DNA from: an uncultured Gammaproteobacteria bacterium
Lineage (GTDB): Bacteria > Pseudomonadota > Gammaproteobacteria > Arenicellales > JAANXG01
Assembly: GCA_947259875.1 (NCBI GenBank)
Contig: CAMYNX010000010.1
Location: forward strand, 1-52,754
DNA length: 52,754 nucleotides
Direction: 5' to 3'
Shown: piece after piece, positions 21,516-32,077 of the stretch
Numbering within the stretch: the first letter of the stretch is position 1
Layout of the letters: each line of letters opens with the position of its first letter
Program-made: the position numbers and the translations under genes
The notes under the pieces: generated by a model
Told to the model about the DNA's origin: nothing
What the model saw: the letters and a program-made list of their open reading frames with translations, nothing else
Database searches by the model: none

Positions 21516-22874
21516 ATGCGAACACCAGGAGAGGATTTCAACTTGTCAAATTCTGCGATTTGGAACAAGTGCTTGAATCACTTGGAGGATGAGCTGACTC
21601 CACAACAATTTAACACGTGGATACGCCCACTCCAGGCGATTGAAGATACCGCGACGTTGCGTTTGCTGGCCCCTAATCGGTTTGTAATGGACTGGGTAAA
21701 ACAGAAGTTCATGGGACGAGTTGATAAACTCGTGAGCGATTATAGTCAGGAGAATATTACCGTTTGTCTGGAAATTGGAAGTAATCGAAGAGTGGAACTT
21801 GCCGGTCCTAAACATGAGGATACGAAACCAAGCACGAAGATAAGTAACTATGGAACCAAGTCACTAAATGCGGCATTTACCTTCGAGAACCACGTTGAAG
21901 GCAAATCCAATCAGTTGGCACGGGCCGCTGCCATCCAGGTCGGGGAGAACCCGGGAAAAGCCTATAATCCGCTGTTTATTTATGGCGGGGTGGGACTTGG
22001 TAAAACCCATCTCATGCAAGCCGCTGGGAATTTGATAGTGAGCTGCGACCCGGGCGCGTCGGTTGCATACGTACATTCTGAACGTTTTGTCGCTGACATG
22101 GTGAGGGCGTTGCAACGCAACGCAATCAACGATTTCAAGCGGTACTATCGCTCCCTCGATGCGTTACTCATAGACGACATTCAGTTCTTCAGCGGGAAAA
22201 ACCATTCTCAGGAGGAGTTTTTCCATACTTTCAACACCTTAACGGAGGGTCAAAGGCAAGTCGTAATCACTAGTGACCGGTTCCCGAAGGAAATCACCGG
22301 CGTTCAAGAACGGCTCATCTCACGATTTGGCAGTGGCTTGACAGTATCAATAGACCCACCCGAGCTGGAGACCAGGGTGGCAATATTGAGCAATAAGGCG
22401 CACAAAAAAGGTATTCAGATCGACGACGAAGTGGCATTTTTTATCGCCCGACAAGTACGCTCCAATGTACGCGAACTCGAAGGTGCGTTACACCGCATCA
22501 TCGCGAGTGCGCGATTCACCGGTCGCGCGATAGATCTACCGCTGGCGAAAGACGCTTTAAAAGACTTAATGGTCTTTCAGGAACGTAAAGTCACCATACA
22601 AAACATACAAAAGACAGTAGCAGCATATTACAAGATGCGGTTATCAGATCTACATTCAAAGCGGCGCAACCGGCAAATTACCCGTCCACGTCAGATTGCG
22701 ATGGCGCTTGCGAAAGAATTCACTAACCTTAGCCTCCCTGATATCGGAGACGCATTCGGCGGCCGTGACCACACGACAGTCTTGCATGCTTGTCGAAAGG
22801 TCGACGAACTAATTCAGCACGATGCAAAAACCAAGGAAGACTATGACAACCTACAAAATCTACTCGGCAGGTAA
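21516..22874 (+). CDS. dnaA: Replication initiator DnaA
   Basis: Binds DnaA boxes at oriC and opens the duplex. The protein has 452 residues from ATG 21516. Domain I ([20 protein letters not shown]) is followed by a short linker, then the AAA+ domain with Walker [11 protein letters not shown] and Walker [10 protein letters not shown], and domain IV with the DNA-binding signature [14 protein letters not shown]. The start is uncertain: a TTG at 21543 is preceded by AGGAGAGG 8 bases upstream and would begin SNSAIWN, closer to relatives, while the ATG has only AAGG upstream. Probable DnaA boxes follow directly downstream. Confidence 0.98.
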   Translation: MRTPGEDFNLSNSAIWNKCLNHLEDELTPQQFNTWIRPLQAIEDTATLRLLAPNRFVMDWVKQKFMGRVDKLVSDYSQENITVCLEIGSNRRVELAGPKHEDTKPSTKISNYGTKSLNAAFTFENHVEGKSNQLARAAAIQVGENPGKAYNPLFIYGGVGLGKTHLMQAAGNLIVSCDPGASVAYVHSERFVADMVRALQRNAINDFKRYYRSLDALLIDDIQFFSGKNHSQEEFFHTFNTLTEGQRQVVITSDRFPKEITGVQERLISRFGSGLTVSIDPPELETRVAILSNKAHKKGIQIDDEVAFFIARQVRSNVRELEGALHRIIASARFTGRAIDLPLAKDALKDLMVFQERKVTIQNIQKTVAAYYKMRLSDLHSKRRNRQITRPRQIAMALAKEFTNLSLPDIGDAFGGRDHTTVLHACRKVDELIQHDAKTKEDYDNLQNLLGR

Positions 22875-22902
22875 AGGCTAAAGGTAAAATAACTGAACAA
22901 CT

Positions 22903-22911
22903 TGTGGATAA
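22903..22911 (-). promoter_or_regulatory. DnaA box 1 (perfect)
   Basis: TGTGGATAA on the plus strand, which is the reverse complement of the consensus TTATCCACA. It lies 29 bases after the dnaA stop. Confidence 0.8.
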
Positions 22912-22982
22912 CCATGCACACAGTAATTATTGATCTTGGCTCATTAGACTTTTTGCCCAGTATGAGGCTCTAAAATCAATAG

Positions 22983-22991
22983 TTATCTACA
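22983..22991 (+). promoter_or_regulatory. DnaA box 2 (one mismatch)
   Basis: TTATCTACA, differing from the consensus TTATCCACA at one base. It is on the opposite strand from box 1. Confidence 0.65.
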
Positions 22992-23037
22992 GTGATTCTC
23001 AGCCTCTAACTTTCTGAATTAAATAGGTAAATAATAC

Positions 23038-23046
23038 TTATCCACA
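23038..23046 (+). promoter_or_regulatory. DnaA box 3 (perfect), next to AT-rich segment
   Basis: TTATCCACA on the plus strand, immediately followed by the AT-rich stretch leading into dnaN. Confidence 0.8.
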
Positions 23047-23097
23047 TAAATAACTGCATAATAATATTCACTTAATTCTTAAATAGTATATTAACTA

Positions 23098-24198
23098 ATG
23101 AAACTAAGCATAGAACGTGATCGTTTATTAAAACCTTTGGGTCAAGTTTGCAGTGTTGTAGAACGGCGTCAGACATTGCCCATTTTAGGCAATGTTTATT
23201 TGCGGGTTGATGATCGGTGCTTAGTGTTAACGGGGACAGATCTTGAAACCGAGGTCACCTCGCAGATTGAAAATGTGGACGGCGGTGATGGGGAATGCAC
23301 ACTAACCGCACGCAAGTTCTACGATATCTGTCGTGCCTTGCCGGAAGACGCGGTCATTGAGTTGGAGGCAGCCGGTGATCGGGTGCAGATTCAGAGTGGG
23401 AAAAGCCGTTTTTCATTGCAAACCTTGGCAGCGGCCCATTTTCCTCGTTTGGAAACGGAGCAGTGGGAATGTGAATTTGAGGTAGAACAAGGAAAGTTGA
23501 AACAACTTATTGATAATACTGCGTTTTCGATGGCACAACAGGATGTGCGTTATTACTTGAACGGATTGTTGTTGGAAACTGAGGCGCGGACGTTACGTGC
23601 GGTGGCGACCGATGGGCATCGACTTGCGATGTCGGAACTGGCGATAGACGGTGATATTGGCAAACCACGTCAGTTAATCGTTCCGCGTAAGGCGGTTTTG
23701 GAGCTGGGGCGTTACCTGGAGGAGAGCACTACGATCGCAACGGTGGGGATGAATCCCAATCACATTCGCGTTAAAGCCGGGCCACTAGTGTTTACGTCGA
23801 AACTAATTGATGGACGATTTCCCGACTATGAGAAGGTGATACCGAAGAATTTGAGTACCCATCTGGAGATCGAACGCGGCGAGTTGCACGACATTTTGGC
23901 ACGCGCGGCAATTTTAACTAATGAAAAGTTCAAGGGAGTACGCTTGAATCTATCTTCTAAACGGTTGTTAGTGAGCGCACATAATCCTGATCAAGAAGAG
24001 GCCAGCGATGAAATGGTGGTAGATTATGAGGGGGGGGAGCTCGAAATAGGGTTCAATGTCGGATATCTGATGGAAGCACTACGGATTTTGGGCGGTGAGA
24101 CGGTGGATCTCGGCCTACAAGATCCCAACAGCAGCTGTACAGTCAGGGCGCCCGGTGACGAATCTACGTTGTATCTAGTGATGCCGATGCGTTTATAG
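23098..24198 (+). CDS. dnaN: DNA polymerase III sliding clamp (beta)
   Basis: Ring-shaped processivity clamp for DNA polymerases. The 366-residue protein has three similar domains: it begins MKLSIERDRLLKPLGQVCSV, contains PILGNVYLRV, RYYLNGLLLE and RAVATDGHRLAMS, and ends ESTLYLVMPMRL, the conserved C-terminal clamp signature forming the peptide-binding groove. No ribosome binding site is apparent before the ATG, which lies in the AT-rich origin flank. Its stop codon overlaps the first base of parS site 1. Confidence 0.99.
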   Translation: MKLSIERDRLLKPLGQVCSVVERRQTLPILGNVYLRVDDRCLVLTGTDLETEVTSQIENVDGGDGECTLTARKFYDICRALPEDAVIELEAAGDRVQIQSGKSRFSLQTLAAAHFPRLETEQWECEFEVEQGKLKQLIDNTAFSMAQQDVRYYLNGLLLETEARTLRAVATDGHRLAMSELAIDGDIGKPRQLIVPRKAVLELGRYLEESTTIATVGMNPNHIRVKAGPLVFTSKLIDGRFPDYEKVIPKNLSTHLEIERGELHDILARAAILTNEKFKGVRLNLSSKRLLVSAHNPDQEEASDEMVVDYEGGELEIGFNVGYLMEALRILGGETVDLGLQDPNSSCTVRAPGDESTLYLVMPMRL

Positions 24199-24213
24199 GT
24201 TTCACGTGGAACA
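24198..24213 (+). promoter_or_regulatory. parS site 1
   Basis: GGTTTCACGTGGAACA, 15 of 16 matching the 16-bp parS TGTTTCACGTGGAACA. Such sites are ParB loading points; parB is in this window. With site 2 it forms a perfect inverted repeat of 15-bp arms (24199-24213 and 24229-24243) around a 15-base spacer. Confidence 0.88.
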
Positions 24214-24224
24214 TTTTTGTGTGA

Positions 24225-26750
<2,526 letters not shown>

Positions 26751-26800
26751 CGGACATCAAGCGGCAAACTTCCGCTAACTACCCTCATCTTCTGTTATCG

Positions 26801-27184
26801 TTAGTGTAACGTGCCAGGGATTGAGAGCGTGAAAGCGGGGATTTCCGCGTCAAACTTGGTCCCGTCTTCGGCCACCATCTGATAACTGCCCCCCATCGTG
26901 CCTACCGGCGTCTCGATGGCGGTGCCACTGGTGTACTGGTAGCTGGCCCCCGGCTGTAACCGCGGTTTTTCTCCGACGACGCCATCGCCGCGCACCTCCT
27001 GAATTCGGTCGTTTGCGTCGGTAATGATCCAGTGCCGAGTAACGAGTTGTACTGGCACCGATCCGTCGTTGGTGATCGTGACCGTGTAGGCAAACACATA
27101 TCGACTGGCATGCGGATCGGACTGTGCCTCGATGTACGCGGTCTTCACCGCAATGTTGATCTGGTATGTGTGTGTATCGCTCAT
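26801..27184 (-). CDS. apaG: ApaG-domain protein
   Basis: A 127-residue protein of the ApaG/DUF525 family, a fibronectin-III-like beta sandwich. It contains FAYTVTITNDGSVPVQLVTR, HWIITDANDRIQEVRGDGVV and GEKPRLQPGASYQYTSGTAI, all typical of the family. The biochemical role is unsettled; ApaG has been linked to Co2+ resistance and to Ap4A metabolism through its neighbour ApaH. It is downstream of apaH on the same strand, 121 bases apart, and that gap contains a fragment of the dispersed repeat. Confidence 0.96.
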   Translation of the reverse strand: MSDTHTYQINIAVKTAYIEAQSDPHASRYVFAYTVTITNDGSVPVQLVTRHWIITDANDRIQEVRGDGVVGEKPRLQPGASYQYTSGTAIETPVGTMGGSYQMVAEDGTKFDAEIPAFTLSIPGTLH

Positions 27185-27243
27185 CGCTCTACGCAGATTC
27201 TATCACTGCTAGCGAAGGGTTAGCCCGCATGTTGCACTAACCC

Positions 27244-27300
27244 CCGCCCTGGCTCGGTCTAGGGCGCCTGGGTTTGTGCTTCACCCAACCCATAGCTTAT
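27244..27300 (+). repeat. Dispersed repeat, copy F (left part only)
   Basis: CCTGGCTCGG followed by GCGCCTGGGTTTGTGCTTCA and CCCAACCCATAGCT resembles the left half of copies B (31735 inward) and C (44032 onward). The right half is absent. It lies between apaH and apaG, oriented against them. Confidence 0.55.
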
Positions 27301-27305
27301 GTGGA

Positions 27306-28118
27306 CTACGCCTCCTGGCAGGGCACCGCGGTCAATTCGACCGGCCTTTTGTCGAGACGCGCGGCGGTAAGGCTATTCCCCCAGACACAACCGCTATCCA
27401 GGCAGATCACGTTGCCGATTTGTGCCGCGCCCAAGGTCGACCAATGGCCAAAGATCAACAATTCGCCGCCGTTGCGCGGCCACGCATACCACGGCTCCAG
27501 CGTGGCAGGTTGGGTTCCCGGTGGCCCGGTATACGCGAGATCAATGCGCCCATCATGATCACAATATCGCATGCGCGTGAATACGTTGATGATGAACCGC
27601 AGCCTGTTCCATCCGATTAATGAATCACGCCAGCGGCGCGGCGTGTCTCCATACATGCGGTGCAAAAACGCCACGCTGTCTGCGGACCCGAGCGCGTCTT
27701 CGACCTCGCTGGCGAGCTCCGCTGCCTGCGCGAACGACCACTGTGGCAGCAAGCCAGCGTGGACCATCGACACGTTAAGAACCGGATCTTCTAGGAACAG
27801 CGGGCGGGAACGCAGCCAGGTCAGCAACTCATCGCAATCGTCAGCCTCCAAAACTGGATTCAAGGTATCTCGACTCCGTCGTGGCCGTGCGCCGGCCGCG
27901 ACCGCAAGCAGATTGAGATCGTGATTGCCGAGCACGACCTTGGCAGCGTCTCCGAGCGCCCTCACAAAACGAAGCACCTGCAACGAGTCCGGACCTCGAT
28001 TAACCAGGTCGCCAACAAACCAAAGCTGGTCGTTCTCCGAATCAAAGCGAATCCGGCGCAATAGTGCTTGGAGCGACCGGAAGCATCCCTGCACATCACC
28101 AATCGCATATATCGCCAC
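27306..28118 (-). CDS. apaH: Symmetrical diadenosine tetraphosphatase ApaH
   Basis: Hydrolyses Ap4A to two ADP and can remove Np4 caps from RNA 5' ends. It is 270 residues, the normal length. The metallophosphatase motifs are present: AIGDVQGC near the N-terminus, FVGDLVNRGPDS, LGNHDLN, MVHAGLLPQW and FGHWSTLG. The ATG is 6 bases after the stop of the peptidase gene upstream. The usual partner apaG follows. Confidence 0.97.
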   Translation of the reverse strand: MAIYAIGDVQGCFRSLQALLRRIRFDSENDQLWFVGDLVNRGPDSLQVLRFVRALGDAAKVVLGNHDLNLLAVAAGARPRRSRDTLNPVLEADDCDELLTWLRSRPLFLEDPVLNVSMVHAGLLPQWSFAQAAELASEVEDALGSADSVAFLHRMYGDTPRRWRDSLIGWNRLRFIINVFTRMRYCDHDGRIDLAYTGPPGTQPATLEPWYAWPRNGGELLIFGHWSTLGAAQIGNVICLDSGCVWGNSLTAARLDKRPVELTAVPCQEA

Positions 28119-28124
28119 GGCCCA

Positions 28125-29081
28125 TCACCTTCGACGCAGCATTTGCGAGACAGTGTGCGTCCCTTTTAGTAGCGCGTCCGCGATCCCCGATTCGCTGGCG
28201 GCATGGCCCGAGTCGGGCACCACGATCAGTTGTGCCTTGGGCCAGGCGCGATGTAATTGAAAGGCATTTTCCAGCGGGCAAACGATGTCATAGCGTCCAT
28301 GTACAATAATCCCAGGAATGTCGGCCAGTCGATAGGCATCACGCAATATTTGGTTCGGAGAAAGAAAACTGTCGTTGATGAAGTAATGCGACTCAAGCCG
28401 GGCAAGACTCAATGCAACGTGGGGGGTGCCGAAGAAATCTTGTGCTGCACCACTGGGTTGCAACGTAACGCAACGCCCCTCCCACAGAGACCATGCCTTT
28501 GCCGCCGCCATGCGCGCGAGCTCGTCATCCCCGGTCAGGCGTTGATAATACGCATGCAGCAGCCTGTCGCGTTCGGATTCTGGAATTGGCGCGATGAAAT
28601 CCTCCCAATAGTCAGGGAAGATCCGGCTGGCGCCTTGTTGATAAAACCAATCGATCTCGTGCCGCCGGCACAGAAAAATCCCTCGCAGAATGAGGGCCAA
28701 CACTCGGCTTGGATGGGCCTCGGCGTATACCAAGCTTAATGTTGATCCCCACGAACCTCCAAACAACACCCACCGTTCGATGCCAAGATGTTCACGGATC
28801 TGCTCAATGTCAGCTACAAGGTGTGGTGTGGTATTGGCTTCTAAGCTCGCATGGGGTCGTGACCTACCCGCGCCACGTTGATCGAACAGCACGATGCGAT
28901 AAATTTCAGGATCAAAAAAGCGGCGATGATACGGTTCACAACCAGCGCCCGGACCGCCATGTAAAAAAAGCACCGGTAGCCCATCAGGATTGCCACACTC
29001 CTCGACATACAGTTCATGAGGTGGGTCTACGGCGAGATGAAAACTCTTGTTCGGCTTAATTTCCGGGAATAGAGAGCGCAT
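28125..29081 (-). CDS. pip: Proline iminopeptidase
   Basis: Alpha/beta-hydrolase peptidase that releases N-terminal proline; the 318-residue length fits. HGGPGAG provides the oxyanion region and FGGSWGSTL holds the nucleophile Ser. The family's catalytic Asp and His are matched by GRYDIVCPLENA and PDSGHAASE near the C-terminus. QRGAGRSRPHA is also typical. Cytoplasmic, no signal peptide. It lies 11 bases upstream-adjacent to mlaA on the same strand and 6 bases before apaH, suggesting one message for mlaA-pip-apaH. Confidence 0.95.
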   Translation of the reverse strand: MRSLFPEIKPNKSFHLAVDPPHELYVEECGNPDGLPVLFLHGGPGAGCEPYHRRFFDPEIYRIVLFDQRGAGRSRPHASLEANTTPHLVADIEQIREHLGIERWVLFGGSWGSTLSLVYAEAHPSRVLALILRGIFLCRRHEIDWFYQQGASRIFPDYWEDFIAPIPESERDRLLHAYYQRLTGDDELARMAAAKAWSLWEGRCVTLQPSGAAQDFFGTPHVALSLARLESHYFINDSFLSPNQILRDAYRLADIPGIIVHGRYDIVCPLENAFQLHRAWPKAQLIVVPDSGHAASESGIADALLKGTHTVSQMLRRR

Positions 29082-29092
29082 AGGCCAGGACT

Positions 29093-29842
29093 TTACAGAG
29101 ATGGCTCATCCAGCGGCGGTTCGCCGTCAAAAATAAGGTCCAGTCGTTTTTGCCGGTAACTCTCCCGCGAAAATAGATAAGGATCCAACTGTAGATCCAG
29201 TAATCTTGTCGTCCCGAGTAATTGGGATCGGAAATCGATTACATCGATCGCGACCAACGCGATACGTGCCCCTCTTTCGTCCAGCGCCAGCCTGGGGTCG
29301 GTATAGTAGTAGTAAGGCAGCAGCCCAAAGGCATCGCGCACGTTACTGGGACCGAGAAATGGCAACACGACGTATGGCCCGGACGAGATCCCCCAAACTG
29401 CCAGTGTCTGGCCAAAATCTTCCTGATTGCGCTCTACTCCAACTTTGGTGGCGACATCGAAAAGGCCGACGATCCCTAATGTTGAATTAAGTAAAAACCG
29501 GCTGGCATCCGAGATCGCCTGAAGAGGTTTGCCCTGCAACAGGTCGTTGACTACGGTGGTCGGTTCCAGCAGGTTGCGAAAGAAGTTTCCAACGCTGCGC
29601 CGCACAGGTCGTGGGGTTATCCTGCGATATCCCTTTGCGAGCGGTTTGGTGACCACACGATCAACCTTGTCGTTGAATCTGTATACTGTTCGGTTGAACC
29701 CTTCCCACGGATCGTGTCCGTTCACCTGTTCTTGCTCCGCTTCCCCGGTATGTGGGCCTTTATTGGGCAGGGAGGTGCATCCGGCGGCGAAAACTGTCAA
29801 CGATAAAACCACAACCGTTCCGTTCATTAGGTATTGGTACAT
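29093..29842 (-). CDS. mlaA: Outer-membrane lipid asymmetry lipoprotein MlaA (VacJ)
   Basis: Outer-membrane lipoprotein that removes misplaced phospholipids from the outer leaflet and passes them to the Mla shuttle. The 249-residue protein has a signal peptide with lipobox FAAGC (lipidated Cys22). Conserved family segments: DPWEGFNRTVYRFNDKVDR, PVRRSVGNFFRNLLEPTTVV, DFGQTLAVWGISSGPYVVLP and LGPSNVRDAFGLL. A second ATG six residues in is also possible. The other mla genes are not in this window. Confidence 0.96.
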   Translation of the reverse strand: MYQYLMNGTVVVLSLTVFAAGCTSLPNKGPHTGEAEQEQVNGHDPWEGFNRTVYRFNDKVDRVVTKPLAKGYRRITPRPVRRSVGNFFRNLLEPTTVVNDLLQGKPLQAISDASRFLLNSTLGIVGLFDVATKVGVERNQEDFGQTLAVWGISSGPYVVLPFLGPSNVRDAFGLLPYYYYTDPRLALDERGARIALVAIDVIDFRSQLLGTTRLLDLQLDPYLFSRESYRQKRLDLIFDGEPPLDEPSL

Positions 29843-30205
29843 CGATGTATACGAATCGTGGCGTGGCCCCCTAGTGTATCAGTGTTCTGTACTTTGCGTC
29901 TGCTGTAACCCAAGGCCGTTATTACCAAATACGCGCTCGGCGCTGGTACCCGCGCGGACACTTTTCAAGGAGGTGGTAGCTTGCGGGTATGTCGGTTCAG
30001 ATGCTTGATTCCCGGGATGCGGGGACAGGTGAGCAGGGCATGTGTAGCACCTAACCACTGTTGTCGTTACTAGAGTCATCAGCTTAAGATCGAATACTTC
30101 TTTAGGTCGGCGAGGCTACGTCCGTAATTAAAGTTCGCCAAAGCCTGGGCGCCGCATCGCAAACGAGATAAAGTTGCACCTTCGCCAACTAATCGGAGAA
30201 TGGTA
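29843..30205. other. Intergenic region, no gene seen
   Basis: 363 bases between the divergent mlaA and phasin-like genes. I see no RNA gene, repeat copy or convincing promoter. A GGAGA ribosome binding site ends the stretch ahead of the ATG at 30206. Confidence 0.5.
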
Positions 30206-30667
30206 ATGAACTGGGCAGAAGAATCTGAAAAGATTTTAAAAACTTGGGCAGAGACCCAGGAGCAACTATGGAAATCATGGGCACCGCCGGCGACCAGCGA
30301 ATCGCCCGAGGACGCGTGGAATCACGGGTTGGAATTATGGCAACAGTCGATTCGGCAGACCTTGGATGCACAGTCCGAGGCGATGAAGATGTGGGCGAGT
30401 CTAGCCCAACAAGGTGGCGCAACGGCGCCGGAATTCAGCCGATATTTTCCCGCCCTTCAGGACATGTTTGGACAGTGGACAGCAGCACAACAGCAGCTCT
30501 GGAGCCAGTGGGTGGAGACGTTGAAAAGCATCGACCCGGACAAGCTCAATGAGATGTGGCAGGAACAAGGCGGTGAGTTGACACAACAGTTCTCCGAATC
30601 GACCAAGAAGATGCTGGAAGCCCAGCAACAAACAATGGCGCAACTCCTGAAGGCCTTCCAGTCCTAA
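30206..30667 (+). CDS. Small Trp-rich helical protein, phasin/PhaE-like
   Basis: 153 residues from ATG 30206, chosen because GGAGA lies 7 bases upstream; an ATG two codons earlier is too close. The whole protein looks like amphipathic helices, with 11 Trp at fairly regular spacing (MNWAEESEKILKTWAETQEQ, LWKSWAPP, MFGQWTAAQQQLWSQWVE) and many Gln. This pattern resembles phasins and the N-terminal part of PhaE, the class III polyhydroxyalkanoate synthase subunit, but I cannot confirm it and no other PHA gene is nearby. It would be cytoplasmic, possibly on granule surfaces. Confidence 0.75.
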   Translation: MNWAEESEKILKTWAETQEQLWKSWAPPATSESPEDAWNHGLELWQQSIRQTLDAQSEAMKMWASLAQQGGATAPEFSRYFPALQDMFGQWTAAQQQLWSQWVETLKSIDPDKLNEMWQEQGGELTQQFSESTKKMLEAQQQTMAQLLKAFQS

Positions 30668-30772
30668 CCTGCGCGTGCGAATAAGATGGCCCGCGGGAAG
30701 AATTAATGGGCAGATCAAAAGCGGTTGTTTGAGAAGCCAGGTAAATCACGTTAGGCGTGCTCCGCGACTCAC

Positions 30773-30936
30773 CCCGCCGCCGGTTTGGCCTTTGTTAAAG
30801 CCCCGGGATTGGCGCTTCCCGCGTGTGAGGCGTTCAGCCGCCCGACCCTGCGCTTGTCCCCGCACAGCAGCGCAACCCCGCGCAGCACAAGTCCCTTCGC
30901 CATCATCGGGGCTCCCTCGGGCAATATGCGGCTAGG
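30773..30936 (+). repeat. Dispersed repeat, copy A (core and right end clear, left diverged)
   Basis: From about 30836 it reads CGACCCTGCGCTTGTCCCCG, then CACAGCAGCGCAACCCCGCG and CAGCACAAGTCCC, ending GCAATATGCGGCTAGG. It matches copies B and C nearly base for base in the core; bases 30773-30835 are only loosely similar. It lies between the converging phasin-like and rhomboid genes, so its right end does not abut a start here. Confidence 0.8.
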
Positions 30937-30956
30937 TGCAACGTGTGGCACGAGAA

Positions 30957-31526
30957 TCATGGCCGGCCAAGCTTTGCCGACGTATAACCCCACAGGATTC
31001 CCAGTAACAGCCCTGCAGTGTGCGCCATGTTGGCAATATTGCCGACGAGGCCGAGCCAACAGACGACAAACCATCCCAGCATCATAATAACAATGTGCTT
31101 ATGCAGTCCCATGCCGAAACGGGGATTGAATCGGCCCTGCATCCAAAAATATCCCAACAGGCCGAATACCACACCGGACATTCCGCCGAAAGCCGGGCCC
31201 TGATAAAAATATTGCGCGAGGTTAGAGGATACCCCCAGCCCCACCACCATGGTGGCAAGATCCAGCGCGCTCAATCGATTTTCCAGCGCCCCGCCGAGCT
31301 CCCATAGCCAGAGCATATTAAATACAATATGGATAACGCCGATATGTATGAGTACCGGTGTCAACAGGCGCCAGAATTGCCCGGATCTGATTTCCGGCAG
31401 CATAATATCCACGCGCTCGGAAATAAAAAACGGCCGTAACAAATCGATCTTTGCGCCGAATCCCGAGACCAAGGCCAGTATTACACACAGCACGATTAAC
31501 GAAGTGGTAAGTGGGGGCAATCTCAC
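30957..31526 (-). CDS. Rhomboid-family intramembrane serine protease
   Basis: Six-helix membrane protease core of about 189 residues, of the GlpG type. Numbered from a GTG at 31526, the catalytic Ser117 is in GGMSGVVFG and the catalytic His169 in NMAHTAGLLLG; the oxyanion-side pair His66 and Asn70 is in HIVFNMLW. GlpG's N-terminal cytoplasmic domain is absent. The start is uncertain: the frame stays open up to 31763 across copy B of the dispersed repeat, giving a leader that is only repeat translated and is probably not protein. TTG 31520 is another option. Confidence 0.88.
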   Translation of the reverse strand: MRLPPLTTSLIVLCVILALVSGFGAKIDLLRPFFISERVDIMLPEIRSGQFWRLLTPVLIHIGVIHIVFNMLWLWELGGALENRLSALDLATMVVGLGVSSNLAQYFYQGPAFGGMSGVVFGLLGYFWMQGRFNPRFGMGLHKHIVIMMLGWFVVCWLGLVGNIANMAHTAGLLLGILWGYTSAKLGRP

Positions 31527-31545
31527 GGGTCGTAACGGTGGCAGG

Positions 31546-31735
31546 CCTAGCCCGTATATTGCCCCAAGGATCCCGGCTGATGGCGACGGGACTTGTGCTG
31601 CGCGGAGTTCCCCTGCTGTGCGGGGACAAGCGCAGGGTCGGCTGGACGCCGCGCTGGAACGAAATGCATAGCTGTAGCTATGGGTTGAGTGAAGCGCAAG
31701 TGCAGGCGTTCGCGACCGGGCCAGCGCCGGGATAG
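31546..31735 (-). repeat. Dispersed repeat, copy B (full length, abuts rhomboid)
   Basis: About 190 bases. Minus-strand reading: CCGGCGCTGGCCCGG, ACTTGCGCTTCACTCAACCC, CATAGCTACAGCTATG, GCGCGGCGTCCAGCC, the core CGACCCTGCGCTTGTCCCCG, and the right end GCAATATACGGGCTAGG. It matches copy C throughout. Here the right-end ATG is ATA. The repeat lies in frame with the rhomboid gene that begins right after it. Confidence 0.82.
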
Positions 31736-32077
31736 GCCCAGCTCCGGGCACGCAACGTGGCAATGAACATTTGTCGAATTCGTTATTTCAAACAACGTTA
31801 GCTCTTTTCTTTGCTGTCTTGGTGGAATATACGGGCACCAGGGTGAGGTTGACAGCAGCCAGCCGCTGCTCACCATGAATATATTTGTTGTAAACCAGCC
31901 ACGCTAGCAAAAACTCTTTCGAAAGCCAATAATCTTGATAATTGCTTGTTTATCTACGGCGCTAGCTTAAACTTCTTTTCGAGATCCGTTGTTGCTGATT
32001 TTTTATGGCCACGGTATGGCCTCGTGACGGGCCTTGGTGAATCGAGTAGAACATTTCGCTAGATAATTTAATCATAC
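31736..32077. other. Intergenic region, no gene seen
   Basis: 342 bases between repeat copy B and the CBS/DUF294 gene, fairly AT-rich (TTGATAATTGCTTG, GATAATTTAATCATAC). It should hold the promoter of the rightward gene, but no pair of boxes stands out. No RNA gene is evident. Confidence 0.4.

Larger units (their letters stand above)
22875..23097 (+). other. Probable chromosomal origin (oriC) between dnaA and dnaN
   Basis: A 223-base gap holding three DnaA-box-like 9-mers, two of them perfect. It becomes strongly AT-rich towards dnaN (about 23010-23097, rich in TTAA, AATA and TATTA), which fits an unwinding element. An inverted pair GAGGCT (about 22965) and AGCCTC (about 23001) lies between boxes. 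Transcription diverges from near here (rpmH leftward, dnaA rightward), as expected for an origin. No boxes of similar quality were seen in the rpmH-dnaA gap. Confidence 0.75.
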
